Origin: QHXM01 sp032160705
Lineage (GTDB): Bacteria > Acidobacteriota > Blastocatellia > Pyrinomonadales > Pyrinomonadaceae
DNA: 64,000 nucleotides
Reading direction: 5' to 3'
NCBI GenBank assembly: GCA_032160705.1
Contig: JAVHVE010000060.1
Location: forward strand, 62,001 to 126,000
Shown: in pieces, positions 17,286 to 27,070 of the stretch
Layout: each line of letters opens with the position of its first letter
Position numbering within the stretch: the stretch's first letter is position 1
Notes under the pieces: generated by a model
The model's input: only the letters and a program-made list of their open reading frames with translations
Told to the model about the DNA's origin: nothing
Database searches by the model: none
Position numbers and translations under genes: made by a program

Positions 17286-17505
17286 TGTTCTTTTCGCCCT
17301 CTGCGTAATTTTCCAGACATGCGCGACACAAGCAAGCCTGATAACGAGCGCGCAATTCCGCACGCGCCGACTCGCTCAACTCGACCTCCTCGCACCAGCA
17401 ACCTGAATCGGTCGCCCCACAGATGAACGTCCCGCCGCACGCTTCGCAAATGGCAGGCTTACGATATTGCGGGAGAGTGATACTCACTGATTTTTGCACC
17501 TTCAT
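17206..17505 (-). CDS. Cysteine-rich CWC family protein
   Basis: Residues 19-63 read ICEACGGTFICGATDSGCWC, then a helix, then YQACLCRACLENY. This is the Cys-rich CWC pattern, a small presumed zinc-binding protein. The C-terminal 35 residues are charged and low-complexity, and their codons overlap the start of the deoxyhypusine-synthase-like gene in another frame (17206-17285). The overlap implies translational coupling. The function is unknown. Confidence 0.75.
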   Translation of the reverse strand: MKVQKSVSITLPQYRKPAICEACGGTFICGATDSGCWCEEVELSESARAELRARYQACLCRACLENYAEGEKNNGEKEEQVSTGTAHLPEADHKRDGAR

Positions 17506-17561
17506 CTATTCCGGCTGCGATGGAAATCAATTGGCAAACATTGTGGCGAACAATTGTTAAT

Positions 17562-18851
17562 TCATTCTGCCTGCGCCTTGCTCTCTTCTGCGCGACGCAG
17601 GCGCAGGCGATTGATGCGGCGGTCGTCCGCGTCGAGCACTTCCACGTCAAGCCCGCGAAAGGTCAGACGCTCGCCTGCGCGCGGCACGTAACCGGATTCG
17701 CTGATGACCAGCCCGGCGATGGTCGTAAAATCGTCGTCTTCAATCTCCATGTCAAACAGCCGCTCGATCTTTCCGATTTCGGTCGAGCCGAGCACATCAT
17801 AATAGCCGTCGTCGCTCTCGACGATCTCGATAATCTCTTCCTGCTCCGTGTCCTCGTCTTCAATCTCGCCAACGATTTCTTCCAGGATGTCTTCGACCGT
17901 TACCAGCCCGGCCACACCGCCATATTCGTCTATCACCATCGCAAGCTGCACGTGCGCCTTCTGCATCTCTTCCAGAAGCTCTGCGACCTGTTTTGTTTCC
18001 GGCACGAAATAGACCGGACGCAGGAACGAAGTGATCTTTTCGTCTTCCTTGCCTTCAGGCCAGCATTGTAAAAGGTCGCGCATGTAAATAATGCCTTCGA
18101 CGTTATCAATCTGCTCTCGATAGACGGGCAGGCGCGAATATTTGGATTCAATCACACGGTCGCGCGCCTCGCCGACAGTCGCCGTGATTGGCAGCGCGGC
18201 GATTTCGGTGCGCGGCGTCATCACCTCGTTGACGCGCGTATCGCCAAACTCGATGATCGAATGAATCAGCTCGCCCTCTTCTTCCTCCAGAATCCCCTCT
18301 TCCGCGCCCACATCAATCAACGCCTGAATATCGTCGCCGTTATCCTCTTCCTCCTCTTCTTCCTCCGTCTCGGCCAATTCCCGCTCGCGGCGCAGGCGTT
18401 TCGCCCTGCGGTGCAAAGGGTCTGCGACGAAAGAGAGCAAACGGTAAAAAGGTTTGACGACGGGCAAGAGCGTGAGCAGCGTTTTTTCGGGATTCTTGAG
18501 CGAGACGAGGCGCGGAATTAACTGGCGAAAGATACCGGCCAGGATCAGCCCCGCGAAGAGAGCGATGAGCAACAGGTTAATGCCCGAAAACCAGCGTAGC
18601 AAAATCGAAGTGATGAGCACCGAGACGGCGACCAGTTGGATTTGAATGGACGCGCCCAGCGTGAAGCGAAAGCGAGGCCGGTCTTCCTGAATCTCCCTGA
18701 GAAAGCTCACGACAGCCAACGGGCGCTCTTCGGCTTCCGTAATCAGACGCCGCAAACCCACATCGCTCAACTGGCCAAAGGCCATATCAACCGTTGCGAG
18801 AAACATCAGCCCGACGAGCAGCAGACAGGTGATTCCTATTTCGATTCCCAT
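17562..18851 (-). CDS. CNNM/CorC-type membrane protein with CBS pair
   Basis: The N-terminal 150 residues carry three to four membrane helices of the CNNM (DUF21) type. After a poly-glutamate stretch (ETEEEEEEEDNGDD) come the MTPRTEIAALP and DEYGGVAGLVTVEDILEEIVG segments of a CBS pair. A CorC_HlyC domain follows, with DDDFTTIAGLVISESGYVP. Such proteins are linked to Mg2+/Co2+ efflux; older annotation calls them hemolysin-like. The start codon has no Shine-Dalgarno sequence; a heptad hairpin begins 4 bp upstream. It follows ybeY, a common neighbour of corC, in the phoH-ybeY-corC order. Confidence 0.92.
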   Translation of the reverse strand: MGIEIGITCLLLVGLMFLATVDMAFGQLSDVGLRRLITEAEERPLAVVSFLREIQEDRPRFRFTLGASIQIQLVAVSVLITSILLRWFSGINLLLIALFAGLILAGIFRQLIPRLVSLKNPEKTLLTLLPVVKPFYRLLSFVADPLHRRAKRLRRERELAETEEEEEEEDNGDDIQALIDVGAEEGILEEEEGELIHSIIEFGDTRVNEVMTPRTEIAALPITATVGEARDRVIESKYSRLPVYREQIDNVEGIIYMRDLLQCWPEGKEDEKITSFLRPVYFVPETKQVAELLEEMQKAHVQLAMVIDEYGGVAGLVTVEDILEEIVGEIEDEDTEQEEIIEIVESDDGYYDVLGSTEIGKIERLFDMEIEDDDFTTIAGLVISESGYVPRAGERLTFRGLDVEVLDADDRRINRLRLRRAEESKAQAE

Positions 18852-18854
18852 AAT

Positions 18855-18936
18855 AAGTGGTCAGTGGTCAGTGGCCAGTGGTCAGATGCAATCAGTTTTT
18901 AACTGACCACCGACCACTGACTACTGGCCACTGACA
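18855..18936. repeat. Heptad hairpin element (word AGTGGTC)
   Basis: The left arm holds AGTGGTC, AGTGGTC, AGTGGCC, AGTGGTC. The right arm, inverted, holds AGTGGCC, AGTAGTC, AGTGGTC, GGTGGTC. The loop ends in CAGTTTTTAAC, resembling the loops at 37.0 and 42.1 kb. It fills the spacer between ybeY and the CNNM gene. Confidence 0.8.
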
Positions 18937-18938
18937 GA

Positions 18939-19364
18939 TTATATTCCAAGTCGGCGGCGAAGGCGGAGTTCCAGACGATTCATCTCACCTTTATCGGTTT
19001 CGTGGTCATAGCCACACAGGTGCAACAGGCCATGCAAGATAAGCTGCGCCACCTCGTTTTCAAAACTGAGACCATGCTCGGCAGCCTGCCTCGCGGCCTG
19101 CTCAACAGAGATTACTACGTCCCCCAACCTCAACCCTTCCAGCTTCTCAAACTCATCCTGCGCCGCCGGAAACGACAGCACATCCGTCGTCCCACGCTTT
19201 CCCCGCCAGCGCCAATTAAGCTCGCGCATCATTCGGTCTGAGACAAAAGCGATGGTGACCCCCGCGCCGTTCACAGGCGCAACCTTCAGCGCCTTTGCCG
19301 CAAACTTTTCCCAGCGTTCGCATGCAATCGGCAACTTGCGCTGGCGGTTGACAACTTCAATCAT
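18939..19364 (-). CDS. ybeY: Endoribonuclease YbeY (16S rRNA maturation)
   Basis: YbeY is a zinc-dependent RNase used in 16S rRNA 3'-end maturation and ribosome quality control. The zinc motif HGLLHLCGYDHETDKGEM is intact near the C-terminus, and TTDVLSFP and LGDVVIS are family landmarks. The start MIEVVNRQR is preferred; the frame extends seven codons upstream to a TTG inside a repeat element. No Shine-Dalgarno sequence is visible, and the repeat arm ends 5 bp before the ATG. The gene lies between phoH and the CNNM gene, the usual operon order. Confidence 0.95.
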   Translation of the reverse strand: MIEVVNRQRKLPIACERWEKFAAKALKVAPVNGAGVTIAFVSDRMMRELNWRWRGKRGTTDVLSFPAAQDEFEKLEGLRLGDVVISVEQAARQAAEHGLSFENEVAQLILHGLLHLCGYDHETDKGEMNRLELRLRRRLGI

Positions 19365-19369
19365 GGTAA

Positions 19370-19431
19370 TAGCGATAGGTGACAAATGATAGGAGAAACC
19401 TTCTTATCACCTATCACTCATCACCTATTAC

Positions 19432-19435
<4 letters not shown>
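19370..19435. repeat. Heptad hairpin element (word ATAGGTG)
   Basis: Minus-strand words ATAGGTG, ATGAGTG, ATAGGTG, ATAAGAA in the right arm face ATAGGTG, ACAAATG, ATAGGAG in the left arm. It lies between phoH and ybeY and includes the phoH stop codon at its right end. Confidence 0.7.
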
Positions 19436-21468
<2,033 letters not shown>

Positions 21469-21643
21469 AAGATGCAGAAATCTCCTTGCTGGGGGTGAAA
21501 ATTCAAGGCCGCACGGGCGGGCGGATGAGGGTGGGTAAAGTTCCCTTTCATATAACCTAAAGCGGACGCTACTACATGCCGCGCGCAGGTGTCAATGCGC
21601 TTGCGTACCGTAAAAAACGCAGTTTCCCACGCACCCGCCCGCC

Positions 21644-21672
21644 TTGACACAGCACGGTTCGATACCTATACT
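21644..21672 (+). promoter_or_regulatory. Consensus sigma-70 promoter of rpsT
   Basis: TTGACA (21644-21649), a 17-bp spacer and TATACT (21667-21672) lie about 95 bp before rpsT. On the other strand a TTGACA (21595 to 21590) points to phoH, but its -10 is weak. Confidence 0.7.
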
Positions 21673-21766
21673 CTGCCCTTTGCGCTTGAAGGTGGCTTTT
21701 TTGAGCCATTGAGACTATCGCGCGCGAATCATCAGAGAAGAGATACAGGGACGGAGATTCAAAGCA

Positions 21767-22036
21767 ATGCCAAATCATAAATCAGCGGAAAAGCGCATGC
21801 GCCAGAACGAGAAGCGCCGTGACGTTAATCGCAACAATAGGGGTCGCCTGCGCACTTCGATCAGGAAGTTGCGCGCGGCATTAACTGCCGCAGATGCCGG
21901 CAACGTTCAGGAGTTGCTGCCCGCAACTATTTCGACAATTGATAAAGCCGTGCAGAAGGGCGTGCTTCATCGCAATGCCGCCGCACGTTACAAATCGCGC
22001 CTGACCACGCGCGTCAATCAATCGAGCGCGAAGTAA
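21767..22036 (+). CDS. rpsT: 30S ribosomal protein S20
   Basis: This 89-residue basic protein begins MPNHKSAEKRMRQNEKRRDV, the S20 signature, and continues with helices SIRKLRAALTAAD and KGVLHRNAAARYKSRL. S20 binds the 5' domain of 16S rRNA early in 30S assembly. It has a consensus promoter and its own terminator, so it is a monocistronic unit as in many bacteria. Confidence 0.97.
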   Translation: MPNHKSAEKRMRQNEKRRDVNRNNRGRLRTSIRKLRAALTAADAGNVQELLPATISTIDKAVQKGVLHRNAAARYKSRLTTRVNQSSAK

Positions 22037-22060
22037 GCCGCAAGGCTCAAACCTTTTTTT

Positions 22061-22104
22061 GAGAAGCGAGGCGGATCGGATATTCCGGTCTGCCTCGCTT
22101 TTTG
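22061..22104 (+). terminator. Rho-independent terminator of rpsT
   Basis: AAGCGAGGCGGATCGGA pairs with CCGGTCTGCCTCGCTT across a short loop, followed by a T-run (CTTTTTG), 25 bp after the rpsT stop codon. Confidence 0.85.
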
Positions 22105-22132
22105 TCTTCCGAAGACGAAAGGAGTTGCTTCC

Positions 22133-22573
22133 ATGACTGACTCACGGGGTTATTACAAGAGCGAAATGGAAGTCAAAGCCAGAGTGCGGGGATTCGAGGA
22201 CTGCACCTTGCCTGATTCTGAATTCGATCACCCGTCGCACCTGACGGTAGCTCTCTCGTATCTTCATCTCTCGCGTCTGACTGTGCCGGAAGCCACGACA
22301 CGCATGCGCGAGGCGCTCTATCGCTTCCTGAATCATCACGGGCATGACCACCAGAAATACAATGAGACGATTACTCTCTTCTGGGTCAAGCTGGTTCGCA
22401 GCTTTCTTGACCGAACGGACACCGCGCGCCCCATCGCAGACATCGCCAACGAGATGATTGAATCTTTCGGCAGCTCACGATTCATCTACGATTACTATAG
22501 CAAAGAACGTCTCTCATCAGAGGAAGCTCGAAAGAGGTGGGTCGGGCCGGACTTGAAGCCACTCGACTTTTGA
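22133..22573 (+). CDS. Conserved-looking hypothetical protein, 146 residues
   Basis: I do not recognise the family by name. The protein is soluble, mostly helical and histidine-rich: FDHPSHLTVALSYLHLSRL, then FLNHHGHDHQKYNETITLFW and FIYDYYSKERLSSEEARKRW. Several His, Asp and Glu residues could bind a metal, but no known motif is complete. AAAGGAG stands ahead of the ATG, and the codon pattern is that of a real gene. It starts after the rpsT terminator and ends at a dispersed repeat. Confidence 0.7.
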   Translation: MTDSRGYYKSEMEVKARVRGFEDCTLPDSEFDHPSHLTVALSYLHLSRLTVPEATTRMREALYRFLNHHGHDHQKYNETITLFWVKLVRSFLDRTDTARPIADIANEMIESFGSSRFIYDYYSKERLSSEEARKRWVGPDLKPLDF

Positions 22574-22585
22574 GAGCAGATAATT

Positions 22586-22612
22586 TAGGGGCAGGGACAA
22601 GCCCTGCCCCTA
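22586..22612. repeat. Solo GGGGCAGGG dispersed hairpin repeat
   Basis: TAGGGGCAGGG and CCCTGCCCCTA form a perfect 11-bp stem around ACAAG. The right part and its flank repeat bases 5977-6002 exactly. It lies between convergent genes. Confidence 0.7.
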
Positions 22613-22623
22613 CAAATTTGAAT

Positions 22624-23637
22624 TTATGCGGCGAGTTCGCAGATGAGAAGTTCGAGTTGCAGGCGCGAGCCTTGTGCGCCGCCTCCGCTGAGTGAAGTTT
22701 TGATGGCTAAATCGGCGGCGGCGATGCGCTCAATACTGCGCGCCAGCAATTGAGAGTCCGAGCGGCGCGCGGTGGCCAGAAACTCTTCTCGTTTGCCGAA
22801 GATTCCGACCTGCCGATAGACCTCCTGATTCGCCGCCCCCTTAGCCATCAACTCTTTGGCGAGCGCCAGGCGACGATAGTTGCTGCCAATCAAGCCGAGC
22901 AGCATGACGGGCTCTGCGCCGTCATCCAGCAGGCGCTGCAAAGTCTGCAAAGCGCGCTTGCGATTGCGCGTGATCAGATGATCCGCCAACTCAAAATTGG
23001 ACAATTCGCGTGAACGCACGACGAGCTTATCAACCATCTCCATCGTAATCAGCCCGGAGCCGAGCGCGGCGGTTGCCAACTTTTCAAGCTCATTCGAGAG
23101 CGTGCGAACGTCACTGCCGACGAGCGCCACAATCTGGTGCAGAGTTCTTTCATCCGTCTGCACCTGCAACTCCTTAAGACGTTTTTTCGCCCACTCCGCA
23201 AGCTCCGCATCGGAGAGCGGCGCGAACTCGATTGCCGCGCAAGCATCCAGCAGCATCTTGCTGAGTTTTCGTCTTTTATCCAGCTCATCACTAATAAAAA
23301 TCACGACTGATGATTCGACAGGGCGCGCGATGTAGCGCATCAGGGCTTCTTCGTCCGCCTCGCGCAGTTTTGCGAAATCCCTGACGCGGACGACGCGACG
23401 CGGCGACATCATCGGCAATTGTTCGGCGGCGGCAATCGCTTGCTGCACATCCGTATTTAATAGGCTGAAGCTCGATTCGTTGAACTCTCTGAGGGAAGCA
23501 TCTTTGAGGCTGGCGTCTGTGATGGCGCGCGCAGCCAGATCGCGCAGGTAAGTTTCCGCGCCGAACAGCAGGTAGAGCGGACGGAGGTCTCCCTGTTTGA
23601 GAGCGCGGTGTAAATCTGGGCGGGTCAGGAGACTCAT
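22624..23637 (-). CDS. holA: DNA polymerase III subunit delta
   Basis: HolA opens the beta sliding clamp within the clamp-loader complex. The 337-residue length is normal. The N-terminal region has LRPLYLLFGAETYLRDLAARAI and the strand VVRVRDFAKLREADEE. The AAA-like part has SSVVIFISDELDKRRKLSKML, then the lid and collar helices (LVGSDVRTLSNELEKLA, MLLGLIGSNYRRLALAKELM). It overlaps the stop of lptE by 4 bp (ATGA), an arrangement (lptE-holA) seen in many bacteria and implying translational coupling. Confidence 0.93.
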   Translation of the reverse strand: MSLLTRPDLHRALKQGDLRPLYLLFGAETYLRDLAARAITDASLKDASLREFNESSFSLLNTDVQQAIAAAEQLPMMSPRRVVRVRDFAKLREADEEALMRYIARPVESSVVIFISDELDKRRKLSKMLLDACAAIEFAPLSDAELAEWAKKRLKELQVQTDERTLHQIVALVGSDVRTLSNELEKLATAALGSGLITMEMVDKLVVRSRELSNFELADHLITRNRKRALQTLQRLLDDGAEPVMLLGLIGSNYRRLALAKELMAKGAANQEVYRQVGIFGKREEFLATARRSDSQLLARSIERIAAADLAIKTSLSGGGAQGSRLQLELLICELAA

Positions 23638-24188
23638 TTCTCGTCGTTGACTCCGAAGCCGTTGACGAGCGTGGAGACGACCGCTTCGGCGAAGCTGCGC
23701 GCTATGCGCTGCACCGCCGGGTCTTCTTCGTTGAAGAACGAGCGCGGGTCGTTAGCGAATTCAAACTCGCCGCGAAAGACATAGTTCTGATTATCGTAGA
23801 TGACGCGATTCTCTACCTGATCGCGCACCGTGACGGAGGCCGTGATCGTCACCTCGAAGATGCGTGCGCGCCCACGTTCATCCAGCAGCACGCCTGAGAA
23901 ATTGAAGGTCTTGATGACGCCGTCAATGACCGCATCCGCGCCTTCACGCTCGCCCTGAACGCGCAAGCCCCGACCCCGGCGGACAATCTCGTTGATGACG
24001 GCTTCGGTGAAACGATGCTCTATCTTGTAGCGCAGCGCCTGATTCTGGAAGGCTGGCACGGCGATGGTGCGGATGCGCGTCGGCAGTTGATTCTTCGTCA
24101 CAGGCTTATAGCACTCATTAAAGCCGGAGACGAAGACGAGCACAGCGAGCAGCGCAACCGTGCGGCAGAACCTTTGAGCGAGCGTCAT
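23634..24188 (-). CDS. lptE: LPS assembly protein LptE
   Basis: LptE plugs the LptD barrel that inserts lipopolysaccharide into the outer membrane, so this supports a diderm host. The start MTLAQRF is preferred over an upstream Met that would add a hydrophilic leader. A hydrophobic signal is followed by FNECYKPV. The cysteine is not in a standard lipobox (usually LSGC GY), so lipidation is uncertain. The core LPTRIRTIAVPAFQNQALRYKIEHRF is typical of the acidobacterial LptE group. It is translationally coupled to holA. Confidence 0.85.
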   Translation of the reverse strand: MTLAQRFCRTVALLAVLVFVSGFNECYKPVTKNQLPTRIRTIAVPAFQNQALRYKIEHRFTEAVINEIVRRGRGLRVQGEREGADAVIDGVIKTFNFSGVLLDERGRARIFEVTITASVTVRDQVENRVIYDNQNYVFRGEFEFANDPRSFFNEEDPAVQRIARSFAEAVVSTLVNGFGVNDEK

Positions 24189-24438
24189 CTCTTTCTTTTC
24201 TCCGCCAGCGGCTTCTGTGGAAGGCCGCCAAAAGTTTCGGAAGGAACGGCAGATGATATGAATCAATCATCGAGCATGTCAAATAATGCCACCTGAGAAT
24301 TATCACGACAGGTCGGCTCGGAGGCTTAATCCGAACTGCTGCTCGTTAACGTCCCCCATTCTCGTCGCGTCTTAAGCTCTGGACACGTTCTGCCGGTTCA
24401 GCTTGCCATTAACTTAGATCAAAAGGAGCTTCCGATTC

Positions 24439-25971
24439 ATGAGACGACTCGCTTCGCAGTATCCTTCTGTTCCAGACGCGCTCAATGCGCTGCGGATTAA
24501 GAAGACGTTAATCCTGCTTCCCATCCTGATGTCATTAACGTCCGGCGCTCAAGCTATCGGTCAATCAAAAGCCGACAGCTTGAAAATGGAGTCGTATAGT
24601 TTCGAGACTTACGACAAGCAGAAAGTTGAGGCAGAACTCGGACGATTAGTAGTCCCTGAGAACCGTCGCCGAGCGCGAAGCAACGCTGTTGAGCTTGCTT
24701 TCGTTCGCTTCAAAAGCGTGGCACGGCTACCCGCCTCGCCAATAGTTTTCTTATCGGGTGGCCCTGGTGCATCCGGCATCGGCGAGGCCAGAGGCGCGGC
24801 CTTCCCTCTCCTCATGGCTTTGCGTGAAATCGGAGACGTGATCGTCCTAGATCAGCGCGGCACGGGAATGTCCAAGCCTGGCCTGATTTGCTCTCAGACC
24901 TGGAATTTTCCACTCGATAAACCGGGCGACCCTCAAATGTGGATGCTCATTGCGAAAGAGAAACTGCGCGCCTGCGCCCAGGAGGTGAAAAACAAAGGAA
25001 TAGATTTGGGAGGATATAACACAAACGAAAGCGCCGATGATGTAGAAGCGTTGCGGCAGGCTCTGGGTGTAAAAAAGATTAACCTCTGGGGCATCAGCTA
25101 CGGGACGCACCTTGCGCTTGCCGCGATACGCAGACACGGCAGGAGCATTGACCGGGCTATTTTGACAGGCGTCAACGGGCCAGACCACCTGATGATGAAA
25201 TTGCCGAGTACCATTCAAGAGCAACTCTTCAAGCTCGACAAACTTTTCAAGGCGGATGCGAAGGTTAGCGGCTTGATCCCGGATTTCCCAGGCTTACTCA
25301 AGAATCTGCTCGACAAATTGGATAAAAATCCCGTCACAGTCGAAATCACAGACCCTCGCACCAAACAGAAAGTTTCAGTGGCGCTCTCGAAATGGGATTT
25401 GCAGTTTCACGTTGCCTCGCCCGTCACGCAGACCTGGAGCATCATGGGGCTGCCCGCTTTTTTTTACGCGATGTCGCAGGGCGATTTTACTCCGCTGGCG
25501 CAGAGGGCGCTGGAATTTCGCCAAGGGCAGGTCGGCTCGATGATGGCCTGGATGATGCTCAGCGCTTCCGCCGTCTCGCATGAGCGTCAAGAGAGAATCA
25601 AACGCGAAGCAGGAGAAACCTTGCTGGGGAACGCAATCAATTTCCCCTTCCCGGAAATAAGCGAGGCGTTAGGACAACCCGATCTCGGAGCTAAATTCCG
25701 CGCTCCAGTCAAATCCGGCATCCCTGCCTTGTTCATCAGCGGCACGCTCGATGGACGCACGCCCGCCAGTAACGCCGAGGAAGTAATGAAAGGTTTTCCG
25801 AAGGGCGAGCACCTGATCGTCGAAGGCGCAAGTCATGGCTACGATCTTTTTTACTTTACCCCGCAAGTTAAAGACTCGATGCTGGAGTTTCTGAAAGGCC
25901 ACACCATCCCGACCAAGCGAATAACGCTTGCAGCTTTCCCGTTCAATCCTGTCAATCCACAAAAGCCGTGA
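24439..25971 (+). CDS. Secreted alpha/beta-hydrolase, TAP/prolyl aminopeptidase-like
   Basis: The 510-residue protein has an N-terminal signal (ILLPILMSLTSGAQA) and an alpha/beta-hydrolase core. The oxyanion and early region is IVFLSGGPGASGIGEA, then VIVLDQRGTGMS. The nucleophile is Ser in LWGISYGTHLALA; the acid is Asp in ISGTLDGRTP, and the histidine lies in VEGASHGYD near the C-terminus. The tail matches the TAP C-terminal domain of tripeptidyl aminopeptidases. It probably removes peptides or esters in the periplasm. The divergent partner is lptE; the stop codon lies inside a heptad hairpin shared with folP. Confidence 0.88.
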   Translation: MRRLASQYPSVPDALNALRIKKTLILLPILMSLTSGAQAIGQSKADSLKMESYSFETYDKQKVEAELGRLVVPENRRRARSNAVELAFVRFKSVARLPASPIVFLSGGPGASGIGEARGAAFPLLMALREIGDVIVLDQRGTGMSKPGLICSQTWNFPLDKPGDPQMWMLIAKEKLRACAQEVKNKGIDLGGYNTNESADDVEALRQALGVKKINLWGISYGTHLALAAIRRHGRSIDRAILTGVNGPDHLMMKLPSTIQEQLFKLDKLFKADAKVSGLIPDFPGLLKNLLDKLDKNPVTVEITDPRTKQKVSVALSKWDLQFHVASPVTQTWSIMGLPAFFYAMSQGDFTPLAQRALEFRQGQVGSMMAWMMLSASAVSHERQERIKREAGETLLGNAINFPFPEISEALGQPDLGAKFRAPVKSGIPALFISGTLDGRTPASNAEEVMKGFPKGEHLIVEGASHGYDLFYFTPQVKDSMLEFLKGHTIPTKRITLAAFPFNPVNPQKP

Positions 25972-26100
25972 CAAGTGACAAGTGACAAGTGACAAGAACA
26001 GTTTCCAGTTTTGAGTTTTCAGTTTTCAGCAAAGACTTGGTTGCTTTTACTGAAAACTGAAAACTTGAAACTTGTGTTCTCCTGTCACCTGTTACGGCTT
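25963..26100. repeat. Composite heptad hairpin (words GTGACAA and TTTTCAG)
   Basis: The outer arms are GTGACAA repeated four times against an inverted GTGACAG series. The inner arms are TTTTCAG-type 7-mers against inverted copies. The loop (CAGCAAAGAC..GTTGCTTTTACTG) matches 22 of 26 bases of the loop at 47.8 kb in reverse orientation. The left arm covers the hydrolase stop codon. Confidence 0.85.
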
Positions 26101-26104
26101 TTCC

Positions 26105-26965
26105 TTATCCCGCCGCCCGTTTGATCGCGTCTGCGACGCGGACGGTTTCAACCGCCGCCCGTACATCATGCACGCGGACCAGGTGTGCGCCGCCGAGGAC
26201 AGCAGCCGTGATGGTCGCCATCGTTGCGTGAAGACGTTCGTCAACCGGCGCGCCGTCGAGCAGGCGTCCGAGGAAAGATTTTCGTGATGTCCCGACGAGA
26301 AGAGGAAACTCTGCGAACGCTTGCGCGAGCAGGTCGAGCTTTGCAATCAATTCCACGTTCTGTTCCAGACTTTTACTGAAGCCGATGCCGGGGTCAAGCG
26401 CAAGGCATTCACGCGGCACGCCTCGTCTCTCAGCTTCCGCGATGCTCTCGCGCAAGCTACCTGTCACTTCCGCCAGAATGTCCGGCACAGGCGCAAGGCT
26501 GTGCATCGTCGTCATATCCCCGCGCGAGTGCATCAGAATGAGTCCGGCCTGAGCCTGCGCCGCAACGTCCGCGACCTCTGGCTCAAACCGTAATGCCGAA
26601 ATGTCGTTGATGATTTCCGCTCCGGCAGCGAGCGCGGCACGCGCCACCATAGCTTTCGTCGTATCAATCGAGATGGGAATGGTTGAGCTTTTCGACAATC
26701 TCTCAATCAAGGGCACGACGCGCCGCAACTCTTCTTCGATTGCCACAGCGCCCGCTCCGCCGGGTCGCGTTGATTCGCCGCCGATGTCTATGATGTCTGC
26801 ACCTTCCGCAATCATCTCTTCGGCGCGAGCGAGAGCGCGCTCCGTGGACGAGAAGTATTGTCCGCCATCGCTGAAGCTATCGGGCGTGACATTGAGCACG
26901 CCCATCACGAGGGTACGCTCAGTGTAGACGAGTGTGCGCCGGGCAATTTTCCATTCACGCTTCAT
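26105..26965 (-). CDS. folP: Dihydropteroate synthase
   Basis: FolP condenses p-aminobenzoate with hydroxymethyl-dihydropterin pyrophosphate in folate synthesis and is the sulfonamide target. Motifs: VMGVLNVTPDSFSDGGQY, DIIDIGGESTRPGG, ISIDTTKAMVARAALAAGA, ALDPGIGFSKSLEQN and LVGTSRKSFLGRLL. The start MKREWKIA is chosen because the longer frame (to 27034) runs back through a repeat element. No Shine-Dalgarno sequence is visible. It is last in the order tilS-hpt-ftsH-folP. Confidence 0.95.
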   Translation of the reverse strand: MKREWKIARRTLVYTERTLVMGVLNVTPDSFSDGGQYFSSTERALARAEEMIAEGADIIDIGGESTRPGGAGAVAIEEELRRVVPLIERLSKSSTIPISIDTTKAMVARAALAAGAEIINDISALRFEPEVADVAAQAQAGLILMHSRGDMTTMHSLAPVPDILAEVTGSLRESIAEAERRGVPRECLALDPGIGFSKSLEQNVELIAKLDLLAQAFAEFPLLVGTSRKSFLGRLLDGAPVDERLHATMATITAAVLGGAHLVRVHDVRAAVETVRVADAIKRAAG

Positions 26966-26985
26966 AGACCAAAAGTAAACCAAAG

Positions 26986-27070
26986 AAGGCGAAAACAAAA
27001 AGGCAAAAGAGAAGATGAAAGGATTGCTCCTCATCTTCCCTTTTACCTTTTACCTTTTTACTTTTGCCTT
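26986..27070. repeat. Heptad hairpin element (word AAGGTAA/AAGGCAA)
   Basis: The right arm, inverted, reads AAGGCAA, AAGTAAA, AAGGTAA, AAGGTAA, AAGGGAA, GATGA. The left arm reads AAGGCGA, AAACAAA, AAGGCAA, AAGAGAA, GATGA. It spans the ftsH to folP junction, ends on the ftsH stop codon, and shares CAATCCTTTC in its loop with the element at 35.0 kb. Confidence 0.8.
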
